64,000 nucleotides of DNA, taken from Diphasiastrum complanatum. Its lineage: Eukaryota > Streptophyta > Lycopodiopsida > Lycopodiales > Lycopodiaceae. Both the position numbers and the translations under genes were made by a program. Positions within the stretch are counted from its first letter, which is position 1; every line of letters begins with the position of its first letter. The stretch lies in NCBI GenBank assembly GCA_029204225.1, contig CM055108.1:7831034-7895033 (forward strand), in the 5' to 3' direction. This document shows, piece after piece, positions 35,701-47,700 of this stretch. The notes under the pieces were generated by a model. The model was given only the letters and a program-made list of their open reading frames with translations. It searched no databases and had not been told where the DNA came from.

Positions 35701-38700
35701 CAAGCCTTATGTGCCACAACTCGGATGTAGACGTTTCTTCCTTGGCAACTATCATGACTTGGTTAGATTTAACATATGCATCCAATTTAAAGAATCTTCC
35801 AAACGTTATCCCTCTTGTAATAACTTTCTTATTCTTCTGTAGAACACCTGATCAGACAGATCTCGATACTACTAACAAAGTGCGTAGTTTACTTGACAAA
35901 GGATGAGAAATGAATCTCGAACTCGAAACATTTCTATTCGTGATCAACCTCGAAAGATTCACGAAAATTTATCTTGCTTGGTACTCGAAAGATTCGCGAA
36001 ACAGTGTCTTGTTGGAGCTCGAAAGATTCGCGAACAATGTCTTGTCGCGAAATATTTTGTTTCTTGTTCAAACCTCAGATGTCGCGAAATTGTCGCGAAT
36101 AATTCGCTTCTGGATTCTTCTTCAAGCTCAAATCTGTCAACTGTCGCGAACAATTCGCGAAACACGAAGATGTCGCGAAGAGACAAGTGTCGCGAACAAT
36201 TCGCAAAACACAAAGCTTAAACAAAGAGATAAATTGTCGCGAAACATTCGCGAACAGAATTTATTCGAGCTTGGAAACAGAGCGTCTATTTGAATATCAA
36301 CCGTCGTAAACGGTTAGATCTACTGTTATAGAGAATTAAAAGGCCAAAGGACCTGTAATTAAAAGGCCAAAAGACCTGTCCTGTAGCAATATAAATACAT
36401 GTGCACTACTCGTTGTAACACACACTCTCTCACTGAAGAGACTCTCAAACTCATTCAATCAGAGACACAACAGCGAGATAAGACAACAAGAGATGTATAT
36501 TGGTGATTCAAATTCAGAGTTATAAAAATTCGTTTTTGATCAATAGTTTTTGTTTGTCTAAAATTGTCTTAAATTCTCTTAATTCCGCATATTATTTTTG
36601 CACGCATATTCAATCAAGACAAATACTGTTCTATTAGTACATAGATCAGAAATAGACCCGATTGAAGACACTGATATTAGTTTGGTTAATTCAAACTTTC
36701 ATCGTGTTCTCTGTGGAAGAATAATTACTATTTTTCCTACAGTGTTATCAGAGCGAATTAAAGCTGATACAGTGGTATCAGAAGATAACAATGCCGATAC
36801 AGTGGTATCCACACACCCCTCTCAGCATTCTTCATACAATCGATCAGCAAGCCGCATCTGGAGTTTATTCAAAAAATAGATGTTGATCAGCAATATTCAG
36901 GCTAAAATCACTACGATCTTGGATCCAGAAGGTTCAAACTACTTGATTTGGAAATTGAAGACTTCACTCATATTGAAGGGCGAAGGTCTATGGCAATGGG
37001 TAGAACCTATAGAGGAGAAGCCAATAGCTACTTTTGCAAAGAACTTTGAGAATGGAGTTTAAGAAATGACATAGCTTTAGCAATTATTGCGTCTTCAGTG
37101 CTTGACAATATAATGCTAGATCTAACATCAATTTCGAACGCAAAAGATTTATGGGAAGAATTGCAAACCAAGAATGAGACTCGATCTCGTAATCAGATCA
37201 TGTTCTTGGAAGACCAATTAACTTACCTACAGTGGGACGACAAAGACCTGAACACATTCGTATGAAAGATAAAAGATCTGTTTATTTCCTTGCAGAATTT
37301 TGGCACAAAAAATGCAATCTCAAAGGAAAAACAGCTTAGTTATTTTTTTCGAGCCCTACCCAGGTCATTCCACACAACTCGAACCTTATTGGCGAAAGAT
37401 GCGACAATGACACTTCAAAAAGGCAATAGACGGAGTCAAAGAGGAAGTAGAAGCTCGTGAACGTTATGACGACAATGGTGATTCCGAAAATGCTCTATTT
37501 ACTCAGAAGAAGAAATCTTCTAAGAAGTCTTAAGTTTAAGAGGGAGTCGTCTAAAAAGAATGAGTCTAAGACAAATGATCAACAATCTGGAAAACAACAG
37601 AAAAATTCTGGTGATAAGAAGATTTGCAACAGATGCAAAAGATTAGGTCACACAGAAGATAAGTGTTGGTTAAATCCAAAGATTGAATGCATTCATTGTC
37701 ATAAACGGGGTCATGCAGCAGTGGACTGTTATCAGAATCCCAGAAATAAAAAGGAGCAGAATTGAAGCGAACCTTCAGATTCAAACTATGTCGAAGACAA
37801 AGCAGAATGCTCTAGAGCAGCAGAAGACAGGACGACAAGGAATTCAGCAGCTTATGTTAGTGCTGATCTATGTTGTTCAACAAATTCAATTCGAGAAGTA
37901 GTACTTGATTCTGGAGCCACCTCACATTTTGTTTCCTCGAAACAAATATTATTTGAGTACAAGAAGACGAATTATTCGAGATTCATTATACTTGGAAACG
38001 GTTCTAAACACGTAGTTGGTGGAACTAGTGTACTATGGCTGGACACGAATCATGGTGACAAGAAACTGAAGGAAGTTCTCTATTTCCCTACTCTTGATAA
38101 GGATCTTCTATTTGTAGCTAAGATAGTCGATACAGCATGTCAGTAACCTTTACAAAGGACTCTTATAAACTGTTCGAGGAAGATTCTGATAACCTAGTTG
38201 CTAAAGGCAACAGAGAAGGAAATTTGTATCACTTGAACATTCGAACTCGAATCGAACAATGTCACATGAACATGGAAGCCTTGTACCAAGCCAACAAAAG
38301 TCAGAGAATCGAAGGATTCGAAATCAGCAGTAGAGATATCCGAACTACCTGCGAATCCTGTCTTAAAGGCAAGATGACTAGAACACCTTTCAGTAAGGAT
38401 GTTTATAAAGCAACTAAGGTACTGGAAATTGTGCATTCAGATATTTGTAAACCATTCGGAGTATTGTCTTTAGGTGATGCAAAATACTTCATATACGTTT
38501 ATTGATGACTTCAACAAGTTCGTTGTAGTATATTTTATTCGTACAAAATCTGAGCTTTCGAGAAATTCGTTGATGGGCTGAGAAGCAGACAAGCAATAAA
38601 TTGAAGCAGATTCGCACAGATCGTGGAGGTGAGTACATTTCCAACGAGTTCAAGGCTTACTGTACTGATCGAGGTATTATGCATACAAAGACTGCATCAT

Positions 38701-41700
38701 ACACACCTCAGCACAATGGAATAGCTGAATGAAGAAATCGTATACTTATGGAAGCTGCCAGGTGTACAATGGCTCATGCGAAAGCACCAAAACAGTTGTG
38801 GGCAGAAGCAGTAGCTACATCGAATTATCTTCAGAATCGTATTTTAAAATCTCGAATACCGGATAAAACTCCTCATGAGATATGGTGGAAGTCGAAGCCA
38901 AATCTAGCACATGTTCGGACATTCGAATGTGCAGTTTGCAGTTTACATGCATATACTAGACAAGTTGAGAAAGAAACTCGATGAAAAGACAGAACAAGGT
39001 ATTCTGGTAGGATTCGAGTTACATTCGTCATATTATCGTGTCTATGTACCCGAAACTGGCAGAATAAAAGTTGTTCGAGATGTTAAATTCGATGAGACAA
39101 AATACATAGTAAGACAATGATCTAGTCGGCTATGAAATTCTCAAAAACTATTATGAGCTACCAACGACAACAGAAGTAAAACAAGCAGAAGATGAACGAA
39201 AATTACCAGATTTTGAGGGAGGTCAAGATCGAGTACCTGACAGACTCGAATCACTAACTCGAATTCTAGCAGAAAAGGTCGTACCCGAAACTGTAGAATC
39301 GAACTCGAAACCAACTGTGAGAAGATCTGACAGACAACAAAAACCACCAGAAAGATATGGTCAGGATGTTTTAACAAATGCAGCCATCGAATATTGTGGT
39401 TTCTCAGACGAACCTCAAACATTCGAGGAAGCTGTTGATGAACCAGATAAAGATCGCTGGATTCAAGCAATGGAGGATGAAATGTCATCCATGTATAAGA
39501 ACAATGTATGGACACTTGTACCAATACCTGATGGCAAAAAACCAGTCAAATGCAAGTGGATCTACAAGATCAAAATAGGTCCTGATGGAGAAAACATCAG
39601 ATACAAAGCAAGGTTGGTTGCTAAAGGATTTTCACAGAAGTATGGGATCGACTACACTGATACTTTCTCACCAGTAGTCAAACACACATCAATTCGCTTG
39701 TTATTCGCTTATGCAGTGGCTCATGATCTAAAAATCCATATTGTGGATGAGAAGACTGCTTTCTTGCACGCAGAATTGGAAGAAGACTTATTCATGGACC
39801 AACCACTTGGTTTTGTAAGCCAAGAATATCCAGAATACGGATGTCACATAAATAAAAGCATTTATAGTCTAAAACAAGTAGCCAGACAATGGTATAGAAA
39901 GAAGGACGAAGCACTACGTTCCTTAGGCTTCAAACCTCTATTTGCTGAGTCAAATGTCTATATCAAGCATGTCGAAAATGAAATAATCATTTTAGTTGTC
40001 TATGTTGATGACACACTTATTTTCTCAAGAAGAGATAAGTTAATTTCAGATGTCAAAAAAGACATTTCTGAAATATTTGAGATCGCTGACCTAGGAGAAG
40101 CTAAAATCTATCTAGGCTTTCAGATTCAGAGAGACTTTGAAGGTGGCAAGTTGTATCTTCACCAACAAAAGTACACTCTGAAGATCATTGAAGACTTCAA
40201 CATGCTCGAATGCAAAGGTGTGCATACTCCCATGATATCTGGAACAATACGGAGCAAGGCAGATTGTCCGCAATCTCTCGAGGAAGAGAAGAAAATGGCC
40301 AATACACCCGATCGCAGGCTGATTGGATCATTATTGTATCTTGCAGACAACACCAGACCTGATATAGCGTTTGCAATATACAAGCTGAGCCATTATAATC
40401 AGAACCCAGGATTATTGCATTGGAAGTTGGCAAAAAGAGTATTACTCAAGGAAACGAAAGACTATGGACTGTGTTATTCGAAGGAAGCTAGATTTCACAT
40501 CGAATCTTACAGTGACGCAAGTTGGGCATCCATGAAGGATGATAGCAAAAGTATTTCAAGAGGTTGTACTCTAGTATCTGGCGCGGCCATACTCTAGATA
40601 AGCAAGAAGCAAACAGCAGTAGCTCAATCTTCCCGTGAAGCCGAATATGTAGCAGCAGCCAAGATAGCAAACGAGCGGATCTAGATCAAACAGATGTTGG
40701 AATGATTTGATGAATCTATTTCTGAACCTTATGTCTTGTTAATGGATAACACTTCAGCAATCTATCTTATGAAAGATTCTGTATTGCATTCGAAAACGAA
40801 GCACATAGCTATCAAGTATTATGTTATTTGGGACTTAGTTGAAAAGACAATATCTTCATACCCACAGAGGAAATGACAGCTGATATCTTTACAAAGCCAC
40901 TCAGTAAAGCTTTGTTCGAGAAGCAGCGAAGAAGATTGGGGTTAATCCAACTGCCCACTTTGAGAGGGAGCTGTAGAACACCTGATCAGACAGAGCTCGA
41001 TTCTACTAACAAAGTGCACAGTTTACTTGACAAAGGATGAGAAACGAATCTTGAACTCGAAACATTTCTATTCGTGATCAACCTCGAAAGATTCGCGAAA
41101 ATTTATCTTGCTTGATACTCGAAAGATTCGCGAAACAGTGTCTTGTTGAAGCTCGAAATATTTTGTTTCTCGTTCAAACCTCAGATGTCGCGAAATTTTC
41201 GCGAACAATTCGCGAAATATTCTGGATTCTTCTTCAAGCTCAAATCTGTCAACTGTCGCGAACAATTCGCGAAACACGAAGATGTCGCGAAGAGACAAGT
41301 GTCGCGAACAATTCGCAAAACACGAAGCTTAAACGAAGAGATAAACTGTCGCGAAACATTCGCGAACAGAATTTATTCGAGCTTGGAAACAGAGCGTCTA
41401 TTTGAATATCAGCCGTCATAAATGGTTAGATCTACTGTTATAGAGAATTAAAAGGCCAAAGGACCTGTAATTAAAAGGCCAAAAGACCTGTCCTGTAGCA
41501 ATATAAATACATGTGCACTACTCGTTGTAACACACACTCTCACACTGAAGAGACTAGACCCTCAGACTCATTCAATCAGAGACACAACAACGAGATAAGA
41601 CAATAAGAGATGTATATTGTTGATTCAAATTCAGAGTTATAAAAATTCGTTTTTGATCAATAGTTTTTGTTTGTCTTAAGTTGTCTCTTAATTCCGCATA

Positions 41701-44700
41701 TTATTTCCGCACGCATATTCAATCAAGGCAAATACTGTTCTATTAGTACATAGATCAGAAACAGACCCGATTGAAGACACTGACATTAGTTTGATTAATT
41801 CAAACTTTCATCGTGTTCTCTGTGGAAAAATAATTACTATTTTTCCTACATCTTCTTGATATAACAAAACTTGGAAGCAAACTCAACAATGTAGCCATTA
41901 ACCAACAATTGTCCAATACTAAGCAAGCTCTTTGTAATGCAAGGAATGACAAGAACACCTCAACCTTTGTCTTCTTAGAAGATCCAAGAGACATGGGAAT
42001 GAAACCAACTTCAATCTTGCATTCATTATCATTGGCTGTAAAATTAGACTTTATAGGTCCTACATAAGGTGCAAGATGTGAGAAATGCTCCCTTTTGCTC
42101 GACATGTGAGAGCTTGCCCCACTATCGATCAGCCATGGACCTTCACCTTTGACATCTGATAATGAGAAGCTTGATATCATGAGAGATACCTTATGATCAC
42201 TTTTCTACCTCTTCTTTGCTGATGTTGGCTTGAATTTGTTGAGCATTCTTTTTCTTGAAGCATACAAGGTACATACAAGGCATAATGCTACAATAGTAGC
42301 ATTTGACCTTGGATTTGTCCATCTTGAACCTCATTTGGCTGGTTCAAACCATTTGGCAAATTGGGGTCTATCACAAGAGTCTAATCTCAAGAGATTTGAG
42401 ATTACCGTTCTATCATCTCATTTTTGAAATGAGGCACCAACTCTCATCATAGGGTTGTATGCTACATCTCTCTCGTGCCATATTGATAGGGAGGGTTCCT
42501 GTTTAAGTTAATGGATAGGCTAGAGGAGCAATTGCAAACTTGTGCAATGAGAGTCCTGATAGTAATGCTAAATTTGCAACCTGCATGATGCAACTATGCA
42601 CTTTGTTCATGTATGATCTTCTTTTGAAGTTTGCATTTGATTCCCATTTTGAATCTTGAATGACGATTGATGAATCTCAATTCGTCAATTTTTTTTCTAA
42701 TTGATACTTCATTTTATAATTGATGTTCTCGTCCTCCTCTTTACATAGAGATTGCAATCTGACTTACTCTTTATAATATGTTTTGCAAAATAGTTGTCAA
42801 TACGACTATACCATGCCTTGGGGGGATGTTTCAACCGGAACAATACGTTCTTAAGCTTGCACGCCAGATATTCCTTACCTTTTGCTTTGAAGCATCGTAG
42901 CTGGTCCATGTAGACATCCTCTGCCAACTGACCATTTAGAAATGCGCTTTTCACGTCCATTTAATGGACCTCTCAATCAACGAATGCAACCAATGGCAAG
43001 ACCGGTCATGGATGGCATCTTCGCCACAAGTGCAAAAGTCTCGTCATAATCCAGCCCTTCCTGTTGCACATAGCCCTTTGCAACCAGCCTTGCCTTATGC
43101 TTATTGGTGCTCCCCTCCGCTTGGTATTTGGTCCTATAGATCCATTTACATCCCTTTCCTCTTGGCAATCTCACAAGATCTCACATATCGTTCTTGAGAA
43201 TAGAGTCATATTCTTCTTGCATGGCTTGATGCCATCCCTTCTCCTTTGCTGCCTCAACGAATGACTATGCGGATATAGTTGCAAAGGAGGAATAGGATCA
43301 CAAAAAGAAATTGAGCTTTTCTCTACTACATTGGCTACACAAACCACTTATGGTGGTTGGTTAATTGACTCTAGTGCTTCAAATCACATGAGTCCTCACA
43401 GGGTTTGAATACTTAAGTGATGGACAGGAGGTGTGCTTGGGCAACAATTCTACACACAAGGTAAAGGGCAAGGCCATAGTTCTAGTCAAGCTTCCATAAA
43501 GTGAATGTCCTTCATGTACCAAGGCTTGCAAGGAACCTTCTTCCTGTTGGTGCTATATCACCAAGTAAAATATGGAAGTTGAACTTGATGATTCAGCTGG
43601 TCTTGTCAAGGACAAAGGTGAAGGTATGAAGGTTGTAGCCAAGGGGATGCAGGAAGATGGCCTCTGTAGATAAAACACAACTATCGCTATGGAAAAGCAA
43701 CAACAGTGACAATTTCCCAAGGGAAACTCTACCAAGGTGAAGGAGATGCTTGAGTGGATCCAAGTAGATTTGTTGGCGCCAACCCAAACTAGATTTGCAA
43801 AGGGAAGCATATTACTTCATGACCTTTGTAAAGGATTTTTCTAGAAAGGTTTGGGTATATTTTTTGAGGCACAAATCTAAAGTACTTCAAGCAATTCAAA
43901 GCTTTGGTGGAGAATCAAACAAGGAAGAGGATAAAGATGCTCAAGTTCAATGGTGGTGATGAACTCTGCCTTCAAGGAATCTACCAAGGTGGTACTGACA
44001 AACGGTGAAAGGAGGAGAGATGACAGAAGAAGCTGAGTGCAGCAACCAAGGTGTGAGAAAGTCTTACACAAAACCATGTGAAATGAGAGTTAGGATACAA
44101 AATTTGCATTTACGACTACGATCTCAATTCATTTGAAATCCAACTCCTAGATTGCTTCTTGGATCCTTTTCCTTGATCAACTTGCTTTTTCTTGCACTCA
44201 AAAGCAAAATGGCCATACTTTTTGCAATAGTTGCAATTCCCTTTCCTACGAGGTGTAGAAGAGGCATTTGAGGATTTTCCATCTGACACTTGCAAATTTC
44301 CCATACTTTGCTCTCGGTCTTGTGATGATCCCGTTGGTTTGCCTTTAACGTTCTTCTTGTCCTTGGCAAAATGGTGCTTCTTCTTAGAGGCAAAGGCATG
44401 CTCTTGAAGATCTTCCCTTTGAGAGAGGTTTACCCTTCTCATGTCCTCTTGTTTCAAGAGACCATACAATTCTTCAAATTTAGGGTAGTAGAAATCATTA
44501 TCACATAATTTCGGAAAGCATATGCCAAGCTATTTAAAACCAATGGCACCAATCCTTGCCTACAAGACCTCTCTCCTACAGTTGCTAGCTGATATGTAAG
44601 AGATCCTGGACCTTTGTGAGCCGATCAGTAATTGAATTCCCTGAACCCATCTTGAGAGAATAATGGTTTTTTTACAAATGAGGAACCCTAGCTGTGTTGG

Positions 44701-47700
44701 TTGATCTGGTTCTCTTGCCTCTCTAGTGTGAGGGATGATGCTATCCTTCACCGAGAGATTGATGATTATGTGGGCCCTCTTGATATAGTCCTTGAGATCA
44801 GGTTTAGAAGTAGGAATAGGTTTCCTACCGGTCTCTATATCCCAAAATTCTTATTCTTCAAAAACGTTTTCTATCTTGAAGTTCCAGACACTATAATTAG
44901 TGCCATCTAGCTTGCTAGCTTCATTAAGCAAACTTTCAAAAGTTTGGATTATTACATTCTCAGAGCATAGTTGCAGCGAATCGCGATTCGCTGGGACTGC
45001 GATTCGCGGGTCGCGATTCTGCGAATCGCGATTCGTGACCCAGAATCGCAAAAAAAAAAAAAAAAAAATTTTTTTTTTGGGAAAAATAGCTTATTGCTGA
45101 AATATGTTTAGGGGATCAATGGTCAAACCAGCGTTTTGCCTCTCATAAGTGCAGTAGATGAGGCACAAACAAATCTTATTTTCAGTAGCTATCTGGTTAG
45201 TCATTTGCTCTGGTTTTCAGTAAATGTTAATGCTACAGTTTGGAATATCAACTGTATGGATGATGATCACTTTTGCAATTGGTTCACTGGAGATGTGAGT
45301 GCAATGTACATACAATTGGGGGCATAAATATTGGGCCCTTCTCGGCGCGCATTTGGACCCCATTTTTATCTAAGGGGGGCGGTGGCATTTTTATCTACAG
45401 TGTCTATATAGCAAGAAGCTCTAGGGGGTTCGGGGGACAATAGCCCCCCGGGAAACGGGGGGTTCGGGGGGCGGTAGCCCCCTGGTGGGGGGTTTGGGGG
45501 GCAACGCCCCCCAACGGCGGGGTCCGGGGGCTGCCGGTAGACCCCGGCCCCGACGGTAAAGCCTCTTCATGATTTGGCCTTCCAACTCCCCGAGTGAAAA
45601 CACACTTTTTGGTGTTTCGCACCCGAAACAGTCGGCAAACTACACAATCATAATCCCCTCGATCAGAGCTTTCATCTGATACCCATATTGCCTAAAAAAA
45701 TTTCAAAAAAAAAAAAAAAAACAAAAATCGATTCTACACGATTCTGGGAAAATCCCGAATCGCGAATCGGAATCGCGATTCTGAATCGCGATTCAGGAAT
45801 CGCGCTGCAACTATGTCTCAGAGTTACATAATAGCAGCAGCAGAAGAGAGAGTGTAGAAGAGAGAGAAGCAATAGCGCTTATGTAACTAAACACTGTATT
45901 GACTGAATGAAAGAGATTAGGCGTAATGAGCGATGGGCTGCAAATGACGTGACGGTTGAAGGAGCGTGACGCTTCTGTGACCTAAAACTACTTGAAGTGC
46001 CCTAACAAACCTAAACCTAAAACTACTTCTCTAACACTCCCACTTGATCAAGAATCTATCACGCAACATAATTCTTTGATCACATCTTACTTATACTTAC
46101 GTACTTACTAACATGGTGATATCCATAACTTACTGTCATCACTAACCAACGTTGACTAAACACACAATATTAAATAAAACAATGTTTCATCCTGTGAATA
46201 GTCTCCATGTGCAGAATCATCTTTTAAGAGCTCTACACACAGGCAGCTTCCACTGAAGCCCATTTCAAACAATCATCACTCCCACTGTAGTTCTTCATCA
46301 CGCAGCCATAATTTCCACTGGAGCACATTGGTACTCCCAGTCAGCAACGTTGTCAAGCAGCACATGAAGAAGAATGACCAAAGCTGGTCTCTGACACATT
46401 CAAATCACAGCAGGAGCATAGATACTAGTCGTCTTTGTCATCTTTCATGAACATTTTCACACAGTCAACAATGCCCCCACTAGAGCACTAGAGCAGATCA
46501 CACAAATTCCAAGCTTCCACAGAAGTCATACAGCAGAACATATAACCACCTGGGCTGAGTTCTGCCATTATTTCTCGATAGGTTGTTCACATCACTTCCA
46601 TCTTCATTATCATCCAGACCATGTTCATTTTCTACAGATCAGTAGCAGGAGAGCATGCATACAACAAGAGAGAGAGAGAGAGAGAGAGAGACAGCTCTTC
46701 AGTTAGACACCTCAGTCTCTCAACGAGATGGCATCCTAATTAAATGCAGGCAGCGCACGAGTCTGTTGCACAGGCAGACAGTCCGATGACAAAGCGATGT
46801 GGGCAGCGAGGCTCTGATACCATATTACATACTCAGAGTTACGTAATAGCAGCAGCAGAAGAGAGAGTGCAGAAGAGAGAGAAGCAATAGCGCTTATGTA
46901 ACTAAATACTGTATTGACTGAATGAAAGAGATGAGGTTTAGCCGCTACATCAGTGAACGATGGGCTGCAAACGACGTGACGGTTGAAGGAGCGTGACGCT
47001 TCCGTGACCCAAAATTACTTGAAGTGCCCTAACAAACCTAAACCTAACATAACCTAAAACTACTTCTCTAACATGGACATGATTAGATTTAGAAAAGTGA
47101 AAGAAGGTTACTTGAACTAGGGCATTATGCCACTTGATGGATACCCTCAGCTTCTAACTTTGAATGTATCACACAAGCCTTGTCCAAGATCCACTTGGCA
47201 CCTTCATAGGATCTTCCTACAAGAAGTGCGCCCTAATTCTCCACAAGTTGATCTCCACAACTTTTGAAAATAACTGTTCTAAACATAGTTGCATGAAGTG
47301 TGGATGGGGTCCATGGGTACCTTCATCGTGGCCTGACAACCTTATCACTATTTTCCACAAGAGACCAAGCTTGCACTTGTATCCATGGAAATAGAATGGG
47401 CTGGTCTTAACTTCTCATGACAATGCTATTAGTATGGCCTACAAAAATGCTTGATGTAGATGATCATGAATGTCAAGAAGGAACATTAATGATGGATTCA
47501 AATGGGCAAAAGGAGAATCGATTGCCACAAGCCAGTTCTTGTTTAAACGCTGAAAAATTTAAATTTCTCTAAAAGAGTGTGGGACAGCATTTGTTGAAAC
47601 TGCTGTCTTTATTTGCGACTCTATGGAGTCATTCCAGGCTTGTTCTAACAGTGGTGAGGAAAGCATTCTGAGAAGCTCTTACACATACAAAGTCTATCAT

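Larger units (their letters stand above)
35838..41850 (+). mobile_element. Full-length Copia retrotransposon (element 3), 6,013 bp
   Basis: Bounded by two LTRs (35838-36741 and 40972-41850) and flanked by the perfect 5-bp duplication TCTTC (35833-35837 and 41851-41855). The inner order is complete: tRNA-Met-like site, gag, two zinc knuckles ([28 protein letters not shown] at about 37625-37730), protease with DSGATSH near 37910, integrase about 38220-38980, reverse transcriptase with YVDDT near 40000, RNase H to about 40930, and polypurine tract. Gag and integrase carry stops and frameshifts, while 39317-40597 is a single 426-codon frame for reverse transcriptase and part of RNase H. It is non-autonomous as it stands. 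It is related to elements 1 and 2 by the shared zinc-knuckle and SSIxDxLTLDLATLSK-type gag. Confidence 0.9.
44950..47073 (-). mobile_element. TRIM-like mini LTR retroelement (minus), hAT inserted in its 3' LTR
   Basis: Two LTR copies in the same orientation flank a ~786-bp non-coding core. They are the 5' LTR at 46823-47073 and the 3' LTR at 46036-44950, the latter split by a hAT element. The core has a perfect tRNA-Met site (minus TGGTATCAGAGC, 46822-46811) and a polypurine tract (AAGTGGGAG) ending at 46037. LTR ends are TGTTAGAG and ATGTAATA, so TG..TA rather than TG..CA. Flanking bases TGGAT (44945-44949) and TGGAC (47074-47078) look like a target duplication with one change. No coding capacity is visible; such elements depend on proteins of other Copia copies. 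Confidence 0.75.

Noticed and set aside
45404-45622. Pro/Gly/Arg-rich frames on the minus strand
   Set aside because: They lie entirely on the G-run minisatellite of the hAT element.
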